Below are positions 49,137-56,807 of a stretch of 64,000 nucleotides of DNA, piece after piece. Below the pieces are notes generated by a model. The model made no database searches. It worked only from the letters and a program-made list of their open reading frames with translations, and had not been told where the DNA came from. Each line of letters begins with the position of its first letter. Positions within the stretch are counted from its first letter, which is position 1. The translations under genes were made by a program, and so were the position numbers. The stretch lies in the NCBI GenBank assembly GCA_965227315.1, contig OZ245737.1:2294001-2358000 (forward strand), given 5' to 3'. Origin of the DNA: JANQHS01 sp965227315 (GTDB taxonomy: Bacteria; Bacteroidota; Bacteroidia; Cytophagales; CCMP332).

Positions 49137-49586
49137 TTATTGAATCCTTAAATTATTAAAAAAATCTTTCAACAAAGTCTCGCTTTCATTTCTTAACAAA
49201 CCGGTAAAAACATTGGTTTTGGGATGCAGAATATTCTTTCCCAAAAGGCTATATCCACACTTGGGATCGGGAGCCGAAATGTACAGGTTTCTCACCCTGG
49301 ACCAGTAGAGTGCGCCGGCACACATGTTACAGGGTTCTAGGGTCACATAGAGGTCACAATCTTCCAGAAACTTGCTCTGTAGTTCATAACTGGCGGCGGT
49401 TAAAGCCTGTAATTCTGCATGCGCTGTGGCATCATTCAAGATCTCGCATTGGTTGTGGGCTTTTGCAAGGATCTTCCCAGCGGATACGACAACCGCTCCA
49501 ACCGGGACTTCACCTTCATCGAATGCCTTTTGGGCTTCCTGGAGCGCGACTTTCATAAAATGGTCCGGGGAATGAATGGAAAGCAA
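49137..49586 (-). CDS. tadA: tRNA adenosine(34) deaminase TadA-type nucleoside deaminase
   Basis: A 149-residue cytidine-deaminase-fold enzyme converting A34 to inosine in tRNA-Arg. The zinc site is HAELQAL (His and catalytic Glu) plus PCNMCAGA (two Cys). The N-terminal FMKVALQEAQKAFDEGEVPVGAV is typical of TadA. The start was taken as TTG at 49586, directly after the preceding stop, because family members begin before the FM of the first helix; ATG at 49556 is the alternative. Confidence 0.9.
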   Translation of the reverse strand: MLSIHSPDHFMKVALQEAQKAFDEGEVPVGAVVVSAGKILAKAHNQCEILNDATAHAELQALTAASYELQSKFLEDCDLYVTLEPCNMCAGALYWSRVRNLYISAPDPKCGYSLLGKNILHPKTNVFTGLLRNESETLLKDFFNNLRIQ

Positions 49587-50150
49587 TCAGAAAGGGTTAC
49601 TCTTGATTTTGATCGAATTCATGATCTGCCAGGCGGCATCCTGATATTTTTCCCGATCGAATTTCGGGCAACTGAAGTTGAATACCAGGATCCGGTTTTG
49701 GATGATCATATACTGGACTATGGTGTACTTCCTCTCGTAAGAGTTCGAATATCTTGTAGCAGAGGTGAATTCAAAGTAATAGACCTTATGCTTGTGCACC
49801 TCCCTGACTCCCTGTTTTTCAATTTCCAATTTGTCATAGAGATAGTTCAGGTTGGATTGTTGAAATTCTCCGAGAAGCTCCAGGTCGCTCCCTTCCCAAA
49901 AATTATCCGAGATGGATAATCCGAATTCGGTCAATCTGTCTTCCGATGAATACATGGCCAAAGGCATTTTATAGGTCAGATATCGCTCATTGATATCCTG
50001 CTCGGTCATTCTGTAAAAGGCAGCTGGCACCTTGGCATCGATACCATCGATCAAACGCACCTTTTGCATTTTGATCCCGGCTGCCATCGTCATGACGCCA
50101 AGCAGGAGAATGAATGGCATTGCATGTCTTCTAGCGCATCCTATCCGCAT
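49587..50150 (-). CDS. Membrane-anchored or secreted protein of unknown function
   Basis: About 187 residues from ATG at 50150: a basic N-terminus and a hydrophobic segment (PFILLLGVMTMAAG) that could be a signal peptide, then a mixed alpha/beta body with DGIDAKVPAAFYRMTEQDIN and a C-terminal RILVFNFSCPKFDREKYQDA. The pattern resembles lipid- or stress-related proteins whose mature domain covers VP.GF.. to the end, but I do not assign a family. It overlaps DUF4293 at its start and abuts tadA at its end. A start at 50120 is also possible. Confidence 0.65.
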   Translation of the reverse strand: MRIGCARRHAMPFILLLGVMTMAAGIKMQKVRLIDGIDAKVPAAFYRMTEQDINERYLTYKMPLAMYSSEDRLTEFGLSISDNFWEGSDLELLGEFQQSNLNYLYDKLEIEKQGVREVHKHKVYYFEFTSATRYSNSYERKYTIVQYMIIQNRILVFNFSCPKFDREKYQDAAWQIMNSIKIKSNPF

Positions 50151-50613
50151 CTCTGACAGTTTTTTCGTCCCTTTTGATAAAGCGATTTGCGACCACATTA
50201 CTGAACATGGCAACGGCCGGCAGATAAAACCCGGCATGAAACACACCGGCGACCATGGGCATGATCTCTTTGTCGAATTGGGTAATGAAATAAATTGAAA
50301 GGCCAAGGGTAATTCCCATGACGACGGAGTTCAGTGCTCCGATCTTGATCTGGGTCAGCCTGTTCCGAAATTGGAAGATCTCGAAGAAGGCGATTCCCGC
50401 TGATATCATTGCCAAAATGGATATGGCAATGTACGGACTGTATTCCATGGTTCTCTCCCCGGTCTCCATTTGAACAATATAGACACCCATTGAAGAGAAA
50501 ACAAAGCTCTCGCTTCCGGTGGTATTGGTTTTCGACCAAAGGGGAAAAAACACCATCACGATCATGCAAATACCGGTGATGGCGAGGAATAAACTTTGGA
50601 CCCTTTGAAGCAT
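50131..50613 (-). CDS. DUF4293 family membrane protein
   Basis: A 160-residue protein with four helices. The segments MLQRVQSLFLAITGICMIVM, FPLWSKTN, and PYIAISILAMISAGIAFFEI, with a following FQFRNRLTQIKIGALNSVV, are the DUF4293 pattern of Bacteroidota. Function unknown. It heads a minus-strand run DUF4293, unknown, tadA, sodA and shares a divergent promoter region with the thiolase gene. Confidence 0.85.
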   Translation of the reverse strand: MLQRVQSLFLAITGICMIVMVFFPLWSKTNTTGSESFVFSSMGVYIVQMETGERTMEYSPYIAISILAMISAGIAFFEIFQFRNRLTQIKIGALNSVVMGITLGLSIYFITQFDKEIMPMVAGVFHAGFYLPAVAMFSNVVANRFIKRDEKTVRDADRMR

Positions 50614-50632
50614 AGTAATTAACCCTAATTTT
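50604..50632 (+). promoter_or_regulatory. Promoter TTG-N18-TAATTTTG for the thiolase gene
   Basis: TTG (50604-50606) and TAATTTTG (50625-50632) are 18 bases apart. The ATG at 50668 is 35 bases beyond the -7 box. The -33 region lies inside the divergent DUF4293 coding start, so the two promoters overlap. Confidence 0.65.
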
Positions 50633-50634
50633 GG

Positions 50635-50642
50635 GCAAAACT
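50635..50642 (-). promoter_or_regulatory. -7 promoter box TAGTTTTG for DUF4293
   Basis: Minus-strand TAGTTTTG fits TAnnTTTG and is two bases from the opposite-facing thiolase -7 box, giving a compact divergent arrangement. The ATG at 50613 is 21 bases away. Confidence 0.5.
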
Positions 50643-50667
50643 ATTGAAATATTAAAGCAAAGCAGAT

Positions 50668-51867
50668 ATGGGTAATGCCTTTATTGTCGACGCGGTCAGA
50701 ACGCCTATAGGCAGGTATGGGGGGGCATTGAGCTCGGTGCGCCCTGATGATCTTGCCGCTCATGCTATTACCGCTCTGGTCGAAAGAAACCCAAACATCA
50801 ATGTGGAAGATATCGAGGATGTGGTTTTTGGAGCTGCCAATCAAAGCGGGGAGGATAACAGGGATGTCGCCAGAATGGCGCTTTTGCTCGCAGGCCTGCC
50901 CATAACCACTGGCGGCGTTACCGTAAACCGTCTTTGTGCTTCTGGGCTGCAGGCTATCATGGATGCCTCCAGAGCCGTGATGTTGGGTGAATCCGATGTT
51001 TATATCGCCGGAGGGGTTGAGAGCATGTCCAGAGCACCCTTTGTGATGGCTAAAGCCTATTCTGGCTTTTCGAGGAAACAGGAGATCTATGATACCACAA
51101 TTGGCTGGCGTTTCATCAATAAGAAACTCAAGGAGATGCACTATCCGTATTCGATGGGAGAAACGGCTGAAAATGTGGCGGAAAAGTATGCGGTAAGCAG
51201 GGAGGAGCAGGATGCCTTCGCAAAACAAAGTCAGGATAGGTACGAAGCGGCTGCGAATGCAGGCCGGTTCAACGAAGAGATCTCTCCGGTTTCTGTTCCG
51301 CAGAGAAAAGGAGATCCCATCATTGTAGACAAGGATGAACATCCGAGGCCGGGAACAACTGTTGAAAAGCTTGCAACGTTGAAACCCGCCTTCAGAGAAG
51401 GAGGTTCGGTAACGGCAGGGAATGCCAGCGGGATCAATGACGGCTCGGCTGCCTTGTTTGTGGTTGGTGAGGATTACGTTGAAAAGAACAGTCTGGAGCC
51501 TCTCGCCAGGGTTGTTTCCATGGCGATTGCAGGGGTAGATCCATCGGTTATGGGAATCGGGCCTATACCTGCTAGTCGTAAGGCGTTGAAAAGAGCTGGT
51601 TTGAGTGTTTCAGATCTTGGACTTGTGGAACTAAATGAAGCCTTTGCTTCTCAAAGCCTGGTCTGCATGAAAGAATTGGGGCTTGATCCTGAAATTGTAA
51701 ATGTCAATGGTGGGGCAATCGCTCTGGGGCATCCCCTGGGATGCAGCGGTGCCAGAATTTCCACGACTTTGATCCATGAAATGCAAAAGAGGGATGTTCG
51801 TTACGGGCTTGCAACCATGTGTATTGGCGTAGGTCAGGGAGCGGCAGTCATTTACGAAAAGGCCTGA
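50668..51867 (+). CDS. Acetyl-CoA acetyltransferase / 3-ketoacyl-CoA thiolase
   Basis: A 399-residue thiolase. The nucleophilic Cys is in TVNRLCASGLQAIMDASR, the conserved His in GGAIALGHPLGCSGARI, and the second Cys in ATMCIGVGQGAAVIYE. Full length. Substrate could be acetoacetyl-CoA, a 3-ketoacyl-CoA or beta-ketoadipyl-CoA; the sequence does not settle this. It would work with the acyl-CoA dehydrogenase type of enzyme found at 26239, though the genes are apart. Confidence 0.94.
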   Translation: MGNAFIVDAVRTPIGRYGGALSSVRPDDLAAHAITALVERNPNINVEDIEDVVFGAANQSGEDNRDVARMALLLAGLPITTGGVTVNRLCASGLQAIMDASRAVMLGESDVYIAGGVESMSRAPFVMAKAYSGFSRKQEIYDTTIGWRFINKKLKEMHYPYSMGETAENVAEKYAVSREEQDAFAKQSQDRYEAAANAGRFNEEISPVSVPQRKGDPIIVDKDEHPRPGTTVEKLATLKPAFREGGSVTAGNASGINDGSAALFVVGEDYVEKNSLEPLARVVSMAIAGVDPSVMGIGPIPASRKALKRAGLSVSDLGLVELNEAFASQSLVCMKELGLDPEIVNVNGGAIALGHPLGCSGARISTTLIHEMQKRDVRYGLATMCIGVGQGAAVIYEKA

Positions 51868-51894
51868 TCATTTGGGTGGGCCAAGAATTTTGGG

Positions 51895-51930
51895 CATAAA
51901 AAAAATGGCATAGGACTTACGCCATTTTTT
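51895..51930. terminator. Bidirectional terminator between thiolase and the small lipoprotein
   Basis: AAAAAATGGC (51900-51909) pairs with GCCATTTTTT (51921-51930). Both strands end in T-rich runs, serving the thiolase on the plus strand and the convergent lipoprotein gene on the minus strand. Confidence 0.8.
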
Positions 51931-51971
51931 CAAATATCTTCAAGACCTCCTAACTATTCTCTACAGGAGTC

Positions 51972-52094
51972 TTAGACGTTCTTGTCTGCATTCTCTTTTT
52001 GGACTGGTGCTTTTTTAGCGTATGTGGGGCAGGTATGATATCCACAAGAAGTCAAGAAACCAACCAAAAATACAAGTGCGATTACTTTTTTCAT
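51972..52094 (-). CDS. Small lipoprotein, 40 residues
   Basis: A short frame with ATG at 52094 and TAA at 51972. It encodes a lipoprotein signal, MKKVIALVFLVGFLTSC, followed by GYHTCPTYAKKAPVQKEN and a short charged end. The lipobox LTSC and the CPTYAK motif make a real small lipoprotein likely; very similar short lipoproteins with a CPTYxK motif are seen in Bacteroidota. It has a -7 box upstream and a terminator downstream. Function unknown. Confidence 0.7.
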   Translation of the reverse strand: MKKVIALVFLVGFLTSCGYHTCPTYAKKAPVQKENADKNV

Positions 52095-52115
52095 AACAAC
52101 GGACTTTTAGCCATA

Positions 52116-52123
52116 CAAATGTA
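52116..52123 (-). promoter_or_regulatory. -7 promoter box TACATTTG for the small lipoprotein
   Basis: Minus-strand TACATTTG matches TAnnTTTG, 21 bases before the ATG at 52094. The remaining bases up to the TerC gene at 52211 hold nothing else that I can support. Confidence 0.5.
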
Positions 52124-52210
52124 ATAATTTTTTGCCGATAAGAGATGATGTTTCTGTTATCTGCAAATCATACGAATTTTCGCATGCTTTGGTTCATTAT
52201 ACCACAATAT

Positions 52211-52945
52211 TTATTCCAATCTTTTGTTTAAGGAAACTGGATTTCTCTTTTTTAGTAATCTGAGGTTCAAAATTTCAACCATAAGGGAGAAAAACACAGC
52301 AAAGTAGATATAGCCTTTGGGGATATGATAGTGAAATGCTTCGACTGAGAGCATAAAACCGATGAGAATCAAAAAAGAAAGGGCTAAGACCTGCAAGGTC
52401 GGATGTTCTTTGAGAAATCCACTGATGCCATTTGCCGAGAGCAACATGATGACCATACCCAACACGATCGCGACTACCATGATGATCAGTTGGTCTGTCA
52501 ATCCCACAGCTGTCAGGATGGAATCAAAGGAGAATATCAGGTCCAAAACGATGATTTGAAAAATAACGCCCGTAAAAGTATTGTTTGCGAATTCTGTCCC
52601 TGATTGTGTCTCACCCTCCAGATGATGATGGATCTCCGTGGTACTCTTGAAGATCAGGAACAGGCCTCCTCCCAGGAGAACGAGATCGCGAAAGCTGAAG
52701 TCAAATTGCCAAATGGATATCAATGGATCTGTCAGTTTAACCAGCCATGAGATCCCGAGCAGTAACATCAATCTAAAAAGTAGGGCCAGGCCCAGGCCGA
52801 TGAATCTGGCGCGAGGCTGTTGGGCGGTGGGAAGTTTATTGGTAACAATAGAGACAAATATGACATTGTCAATTCCAAGAACAACCTCCAGAAAGGTCAG
52901 GGTCAGCAAGGCGATCCAGGCTTCGGTGGTGAGAAAAATTTCCAC
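52211..52945 (-). CDS. TerC family integral membrane protein
   Basis: A 244-residue protein with seven helices of the TerC family. Signatures are TFLEVVLGIDNVIFVSIV with the Asp-Asn pair, LGLALLFRLMLLL and LIFSFDSILTAVG. Some members protect against tellurite or export Mn2+ to protect against metal stress; the true substrate here is not known. Starts at ATG 52945 with about 150 bases to the divergent gene at 53099. Confidence 0.92.
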   Translation of the reverse strand: MEIFLTTEAWIALLTLTFLEVVLGIDNVIFVSIVTNKLPTAQQPRARFIGLGLALLFRLMLLLGISWLVKLTDPLISIWQFDFSFRDLVLLGGGLFLIFKSTTEIHHHLEGETQSGTEFANNTFTGVIFQIIVLDLIFSFDSILTAVGLTDQLIIMVVAIVLGMVIMLLSANGISGFLKEHPTLQVLALSFLILIGFMLSVEAFHYHIPKGYIYFAVFFSLMVEILNLRLLKKRNPVSLNKRLE

Positions 52946-53049
52946 AGCGGTAGTTTGTTGATTTGAATTCCAAAATGGGAAATATTCAATATATCCCGGA
53001 AAAAAACGTTTGATTTAATCCCTTTGGCTCCATTTTTGGGCGATTTGCA

Positions 53050-53078
53050 TTGTAAACCAAGGGTAGGGGTTAAATTTG
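53050..53078 (+). promoter_or_regulatory. Promoter TTG-N18-TAAATTTG for the Tyr/Gly-rich protein
   Basis: TTG (53050-53052) and TAAATTTG (53071-53078) are 18 bases apart. The ATG at 53099 is 20 bases beyond the -7 box. Confidence 0.65.
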
Positions 53079-53098
53079 CGGCCCCTTAAGAATTCGAT

Positions 53099-54085
53099 AT
53101 GAAGTTTATTCTCATTTTTCTTTCTTCATTCCTGCTGTTTTCGAGTGTTGAGAAGTCTGTGGTTGATTATTATGCCGATCAACTTAAGGTGGATCGTCAA
53201 AGGATCGAAGATGCGATTATCGCGGTGGCACGTGAGGAAGGCCTGGTCCAGGGGACAAGGGCCCTGGCGACTGTAAGCCGGGATTCATTTGACACTATCA
53301 TCAAGGATCTTACTCCGAGACAACAGCATGGTATGTATGAATTGATGAGAAGACCTGATCTCCTAAAGTCTTACTCTATTCCCAATCTTACCGATGAGGA
53401 GATCAGATTTGTTTTCAGAAACTACCCTCAGGAGATCGGGGACAATGCGATTGTCTTTCATAAAGAGCACCTGGATATCCTGATCCAACTCACCCTTTTA
53501 AACCAGTATGTGAAGCAGGAGTTTGGAAAGGTTCTCTTTGGTTACCCACCTGAAGCACAGGAGGCGATGCAATTTCTGGTTGATTTCCCCCAGATCCTGG
53601 AATTGTTAACCAGGGAAACAGCGACCAACAGAAAACTGAGAAAGACCTATCAAGAAAGGCCGGACCTGTTTGTGGCCACTGTGGACTCTATCGCAACCAA
53701 AATTTCGGATGAATACAATGGTTCGATTGACGATTGGGCGGAAAGCATCAAGTCGAACCCAGAGGCCCTCAAGGCTTTCGAAGAAGCTGCAGGGGTTTAT
53801 GAATCCCATCAACAGGCGAAACAGGAGACCCATAATCAAACCATGATGGCCAAAAACCAGCAGAGCTATGAGGTTTCCGGAACCCAGCAGCAATATTTTC
53901 AGCAATACGGAACTCACCGTGATCCAAAGAAGGGTTCCAATGTTCATGTAAGTGTCTGGGTGGGTGCCGGCTATGGCTTTGGTTACGGAAGGCCCTACTG
54001 GTATGGAAGTCCCTACATGGGTGGTGCGGGATCGGTTTATGGCGGGGCCTATTATAATCCGTATCATAACCCTTACTGGTTCTAA
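53099..54085 (+). CDS. Secreted protein with Tyr/Gly-rich C-terminal tail
   Basis: A 328-residue protein with a signal peptide (MKFILIFLSSFLLFSS) and a long helical body (about 20-260) with repeated acidic helices, for instance RQRIEDAIIAVAREEGLVQG. The tail (about 285-328) is dominated by Tyr, Gly, Pro and Trp, with GYGFGYGRPYWYGSPY and NPYHNPYWF. The tail resembles adhesive or self-associating segments. I recognise no named family. The next gene starts 3 bases after the stop, so it is co-transcribed with the M48-like lipoprotein and dcd. Confidence 0.7.
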   Translation: MKFILIFLSSFLLFSSVEKSVVDYYADQLKVDRQRIEDAIIAVAREEGLVQGTRALATVSRDSFDTIIKDLTPRQQHGMYELMRRPDLLKSYSIPNLTDEEIRFVFRNYPQEIGDNAIVFHKEHLDILIQLTLLNQYVKQEFGKVLFGYPPEAQEAMQFLVDFPQILELLTRETATNRKLRKTYQERPDLFVATVDSIATKISDEYNGSIDDWAESIKSNPEALKAFEEAAGVYESHQQAKQETHNQTMMAKNQQSYEVSGTQQQYFQQYGTHRDPKKGSNVHVSVWVGAGYGFGYGRPYWYGSPYMGGAGSVYGGAYYNPYHNPYWF

Positions 54086-54088
54086 GTC

Positions 54089-54934
54089 GTGAGAAACCCG
54101 GGTTTAAGATTTTCCACTTTTTTGATTGTGGCGGGGATTTTTGTCCTCGGATGTCAGGAATCGGAAGTTCCGGAAAACCAGGGTTTGGGCCTTCAGGAAG
54201 AACTTGATCTCGGCGCTATATTAAAACAGGAGATGGACACGGCTTCAGGTAAATATGGCGAGCGTCTAAGGAGAGCAGATTATCAATCCCTGTATGATTA
54301 TTTGTACGCAGTCCAGGATTCTGTATTAAGATCCGAACTGATCCTAAGAGAATCGGATATACCCTTTGAGCCGATTATCCTATTGGATGACAACAAGTAT
54401 CAGGCCTTCTCTTTGCCCGGGGGAGTCCATTATTACTATACAGGCTTGCTTAAGTACCTTGAAGACGAAAGTCAACTTGCCGCCCTGATGTCCAAGGAAA
54501 TCAGCCATAATGATCGGGCTGAGCCATTTACAAGGCTTGAGCTGAGGTATGGACAGGATATAATAGTCGATGTGATACAGGGTGGGCAATCAAATCTCAG
54601 ACAGGATATGATCGATCTTCTACTCGAGATCGGTTATGATTCCGTAACCGAGCTAAGCGCCGACCATAGTTCTGTCGATTATCTCTGTGGAAGCTCATAT
54701 CTTCCGGCCGGACTGGCAAGGCTCTATGACCGTGCCATGCAGGATTCGATACAGATGGATACCACCATGATTCTGAACCCAGAGGGAATTCTTAGGCAGT
54801 ATTTTACTTTCTACTCTCTGAGTAACATCAGGTCGGATGCGATCAGATCAAGGGTGGACAGCACTACCTGCACCGGTGACTCCTTGTACTCGGATCGCTA
54901 CCAGAATTTCGTAGATCTACTCAATGCCATATGA
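54089..54934 (+). CDS. M48-like lipoprotein with altered zinc motif
   Basis: A 281-residue lipoprotein (IVAGIFVLGC). The region 100-195 follows the M48 peptidase plan: FSLPGGVHYYYTGLLKYLEDESQLAALMSKE with a downstream TELSADHSSVDYL. The HExxH position reads KEISH (136-140), so the first zinc His is Lys136 while Glu137, His140 and the ELSAD Glu188 remain. It is probably a non-proteolytic or altered relative. The start is GTG at 54089. It couples tightly to the Tyr/Gly-rich gene before it and overlaps dcd after it (ATGA). Confidence 0.7.
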   Translation: MRNPGLRFSTFLIVAGIFVLGCQESEVPENQGLGLQEELDLGAILKQEMDTASGKYGERLRRADYQSLYDYLYAVQDSVLRSELILRESDIPFEPIILLDDNKYQAFSLPGGVHYYYTGLLKYLEDESQLAALMSKEISHNDRAEPFTRLELRYGQDIIVDVIQGGQSNLRQDMIDLLLEIGYDSVTELSADHSSVDYLCGSSYLPAGLARLYDRAMQDSIQMDTTMILNPEGILRQYFTFYSLSNIRSDAIRSRVDSTTCTGDSLYSDRYQNFVDLLNAI

Positions 54935-55446
54935 TATTATCAGGAAAAGAAATTTTAGCCAGATTAGGTGAAGACATCATCATCGAGCCATTCGATGAAA
55001 AACAGGTTAATTCAAATAGCTATAATCTAAAGCTTCATAACGAGCTTCTCATCTACAAGGACCATGAGCTCGACATGAAAAAGGATAATGAAATTGAACG
55101 GATCCTGATCGGGGAAAAGGGTCTCTTGCTTGAGCCAGGAAAGATCTATCTGGCAAGAACTTTGGAGCGTCTGGAGACCCATAATTTGGTTCCGTTTCTG
55201 GAAGGAAGGTCTTCCATTGGAAGATTGGGACTTCATGTGCACATCACCGCCGGACTGGGACAGGTAGGGTCAAAGGGCTATTGGACCCTGGAGCTACAAG
55301 CGATCCAACCCCTCAGGATCTACCCCGGTATTGAGATCTGCCAGATCTATTTTTCTGAGATCAAGGGAGACTTCTCCTCCTATTCCAATAAATACTTCAA
55401 CAGCAAAGACATTCAATCCAGCCTCTTGTTCAAGGAGTTTGAGTAG
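54931..55446 (+). CDS. dcd: dCTP deaminase
   Basis: A 171-residue trimeric enzyme of the dUTPase fold making dUTP from dCTP. Motifs are MILSGKEILARLGEDIIIEP, QVNSNSYNLKLHNEL, the active-site block EGRSSIGRLGLHVHITAG, and GYWTLELQAIQPLRIYPGIEICQIYF with the catalytic Glu in TLEL. Slightly short relative to the 193-residue E. coli enzyme. It overlaps the M48-like gene. The functional relation to its neighbours is not obvious. Confidence 0.88.
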   Translation: MILSGKEILARLGEDIIIEPFDEKQVNSNSYNLKLHNELLIYKDHELDMKKDNEIERILIGEKGLLLEPGKIYLARTLERLETHNLVPFLEGRSSIGRLGLHVHITAGLGQVGSKGYWTLELQAIQPLRIYPGIEICQIYFSEIKGDFSSYSNKYFNSKDIQSSLLFKEFE

Positions 55447-55478
55447 GCCTCCTTTCTCTGGCAGGATTAGTTTTTTAC

Positions 55479-55522
55479 CTGATTTCTATCAGTGATTCTT
55501 TTTTTCCCGACAGCTACTATTG
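55479..55522 (+). promoter_or_regulatory. Putative Crp/Fnr-type operator and -7-like box of the SQR-like gene
   Basis: A perfect inverted repeat CTGAT-N4-ATCAG at 55479-55492 matches the layout of the Fnr consensus TTGAT-N4-ATCAA. TACTATTG at 55515-55522 matches TAnnTTTG in 7 of 8 positions. Transcription near 55529 would place the palindrome centre at about -43 and leave a leader of about 10 bases. Confidence 0.55.
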
Positions 55523-55538
55523 GGCAAATTGAAGAGTC

Positions 55539-56807
55539 ATGGAAGCCCATAAATTTCAGATCCTGGTTCTTGGCGGTGGAACCGGTGGAGTTATTGCAGC
55601 TGCTCAGTTGAAAAGAAAGGATCCCAGGTTGGATATAGGGATCATTGAACCAAATGAAAAACACTACTACCAACCTGCCTGGACCCTGGTAGGAGCAGGC
55701 ACCTTTGACCTTGAGAAGACCATCAGAAATGAAAAGGACGTCATACCCAAGGGCGTAAAGTGGATTAAGGGAAGGGTGGCTGAGGTCATTCCTGCTGACA
55801 ACATGGTCAAGCTGGAGGACGGAAGATTTTTCAGCTATGAAGAGCTTATCGTGGCGGTGGGAATTCAGATTAACTACGATGCTATCCCGGGACTGAAGGA
55901 GGGAATCGGAAACAACGGGATTACCACCAATTATGACCCGGCTTATGCCGAATACACTTTTGAATGCCTTAAGAAGATCAAAAAGGGCAATGCCTTGTTT
56001 ACACAGGCCCCAACTCCTATAAAATGCGGAGGTGCTCCTCAAAAGATCACATACCTGGGAGATCATTATTTCCGGAAAAAGGGAAAGAGAGATGAAATCA
56101 ATGTGATTCTGGCACTTCCGGGGACCAAGATCTTTGGAGTTCCGAAGTTTGAGAAGCTCTTAGACAAGATCGTCAGAACCAGGGACATTCATGCACGGTT
56201 CTTCCATGAACTGGTGGAGATCAGGCCGGACAAGAAGGAAGCGGTCTACGTGATCGGGCAGGAAAATACCAATCCGGATTATCTCAAGGAAGACCCCAAC
56301 ATGAACATCAGGATCGAAGATGGTTTCAAGGTGGTCATTCCCTTTGAGATCATGCACCTGGCGCCCCCTCAAAGTGCCCCTGATTTTATCAAGAGCAGTC
56401 CTTTGGCCGTACATGATAGCCCGTGGGGATGGGTAGATGTGGATCAATACACCCTACAACATAACCGCTTTAAAAATGTATGGTCGTTGGGTGATGTTGC
56501 CAGTACGCCAAATGCCAAAACAGGGGCTTCGATCAGAAAACAGGCTCCGGTTCTTGTCAAGAACCTGCTTACAAAGATCAATGGAGGAGATATTCAGAGG
56601 GATTATGCCACCTACAATGGCTATGCGAGTTGTCCTATTGTGACCAGATACGGTAAAATGGTGTTGGCGGAATTTGATTATGACAATAATCCTACACCAT
56701 CCTTTCCTATCAATTTGGCCAAGGAAAGGTACTCGATGTGGGTGCTCAAAAAATACGGGCTGCCCTGGCTCTATTGGAACAAAATGTTGAAAGGAGACGA
56801 TTTCTAA
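55539..56807 (+). CDS. Sulfide:quinone oxidoreductase-like flavoprotein
   Basis: A 422-residue FAD protein of the SQR type (mitochondrial-like subgroup). FAD binding is by VLGGGTGGVIAAAQL (10-24) and VWSLGDVASTPNAKTGASIR. The two redox cysteines expected in this group are present: Cys163 in IKCGGAPQK and Cys365 in GYASCPIV. It would oxidise sulfide at the membrane and pass electrons to quinone. It has a Crp/Fnr-type palindrome upstream, and its stop overlaps the convergent histidine kinase gene by 4 bases. Confidence 0.9.
   Translation: MEAHKFQILVLGGGTGGVIAAAQLKRKDPRLDIGIIEPNEKHYYQPAWTLVGAGTFDLEKTIRNEKDVIPKGVKWIKGRVAEVIPADNMVKLEDGRFFSYEELIVAVGIQINYDAIPGLKEGIGNNGITTNYDPAYAEYTFECLKKIKKGNALFTQAPTPIKCGGAPQKITYLGDHYFRKKGKRDEINVILALPGTKIFGVPKFEKLLDKIVRTRDIHARFFHELVEIRPDKKEAVYVIGQENTNPDYLKEDPNMNIRIEDGFKVVIPFEIMHLAPPQSAPDFIKSSPLAVHDSPWGWVDVDQYTLQHNRFKNVWSLGDVASTPNAKTGASIRKQAPVLVKNLLTKINGGDIQRDYATYNGYASCPIVTRYGKMVLAEFDYDNNPTPSFPINLAKERYSMWVLKKYGLPWLYWNKMLKGDDF

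Noticed and set aside
49587..50306. Long frame starting MAFQFISLPNS
   Set aside because: The first part overlaps DUF4293 in another frame and lacks coding character; the real start is near 50150 or 50120.
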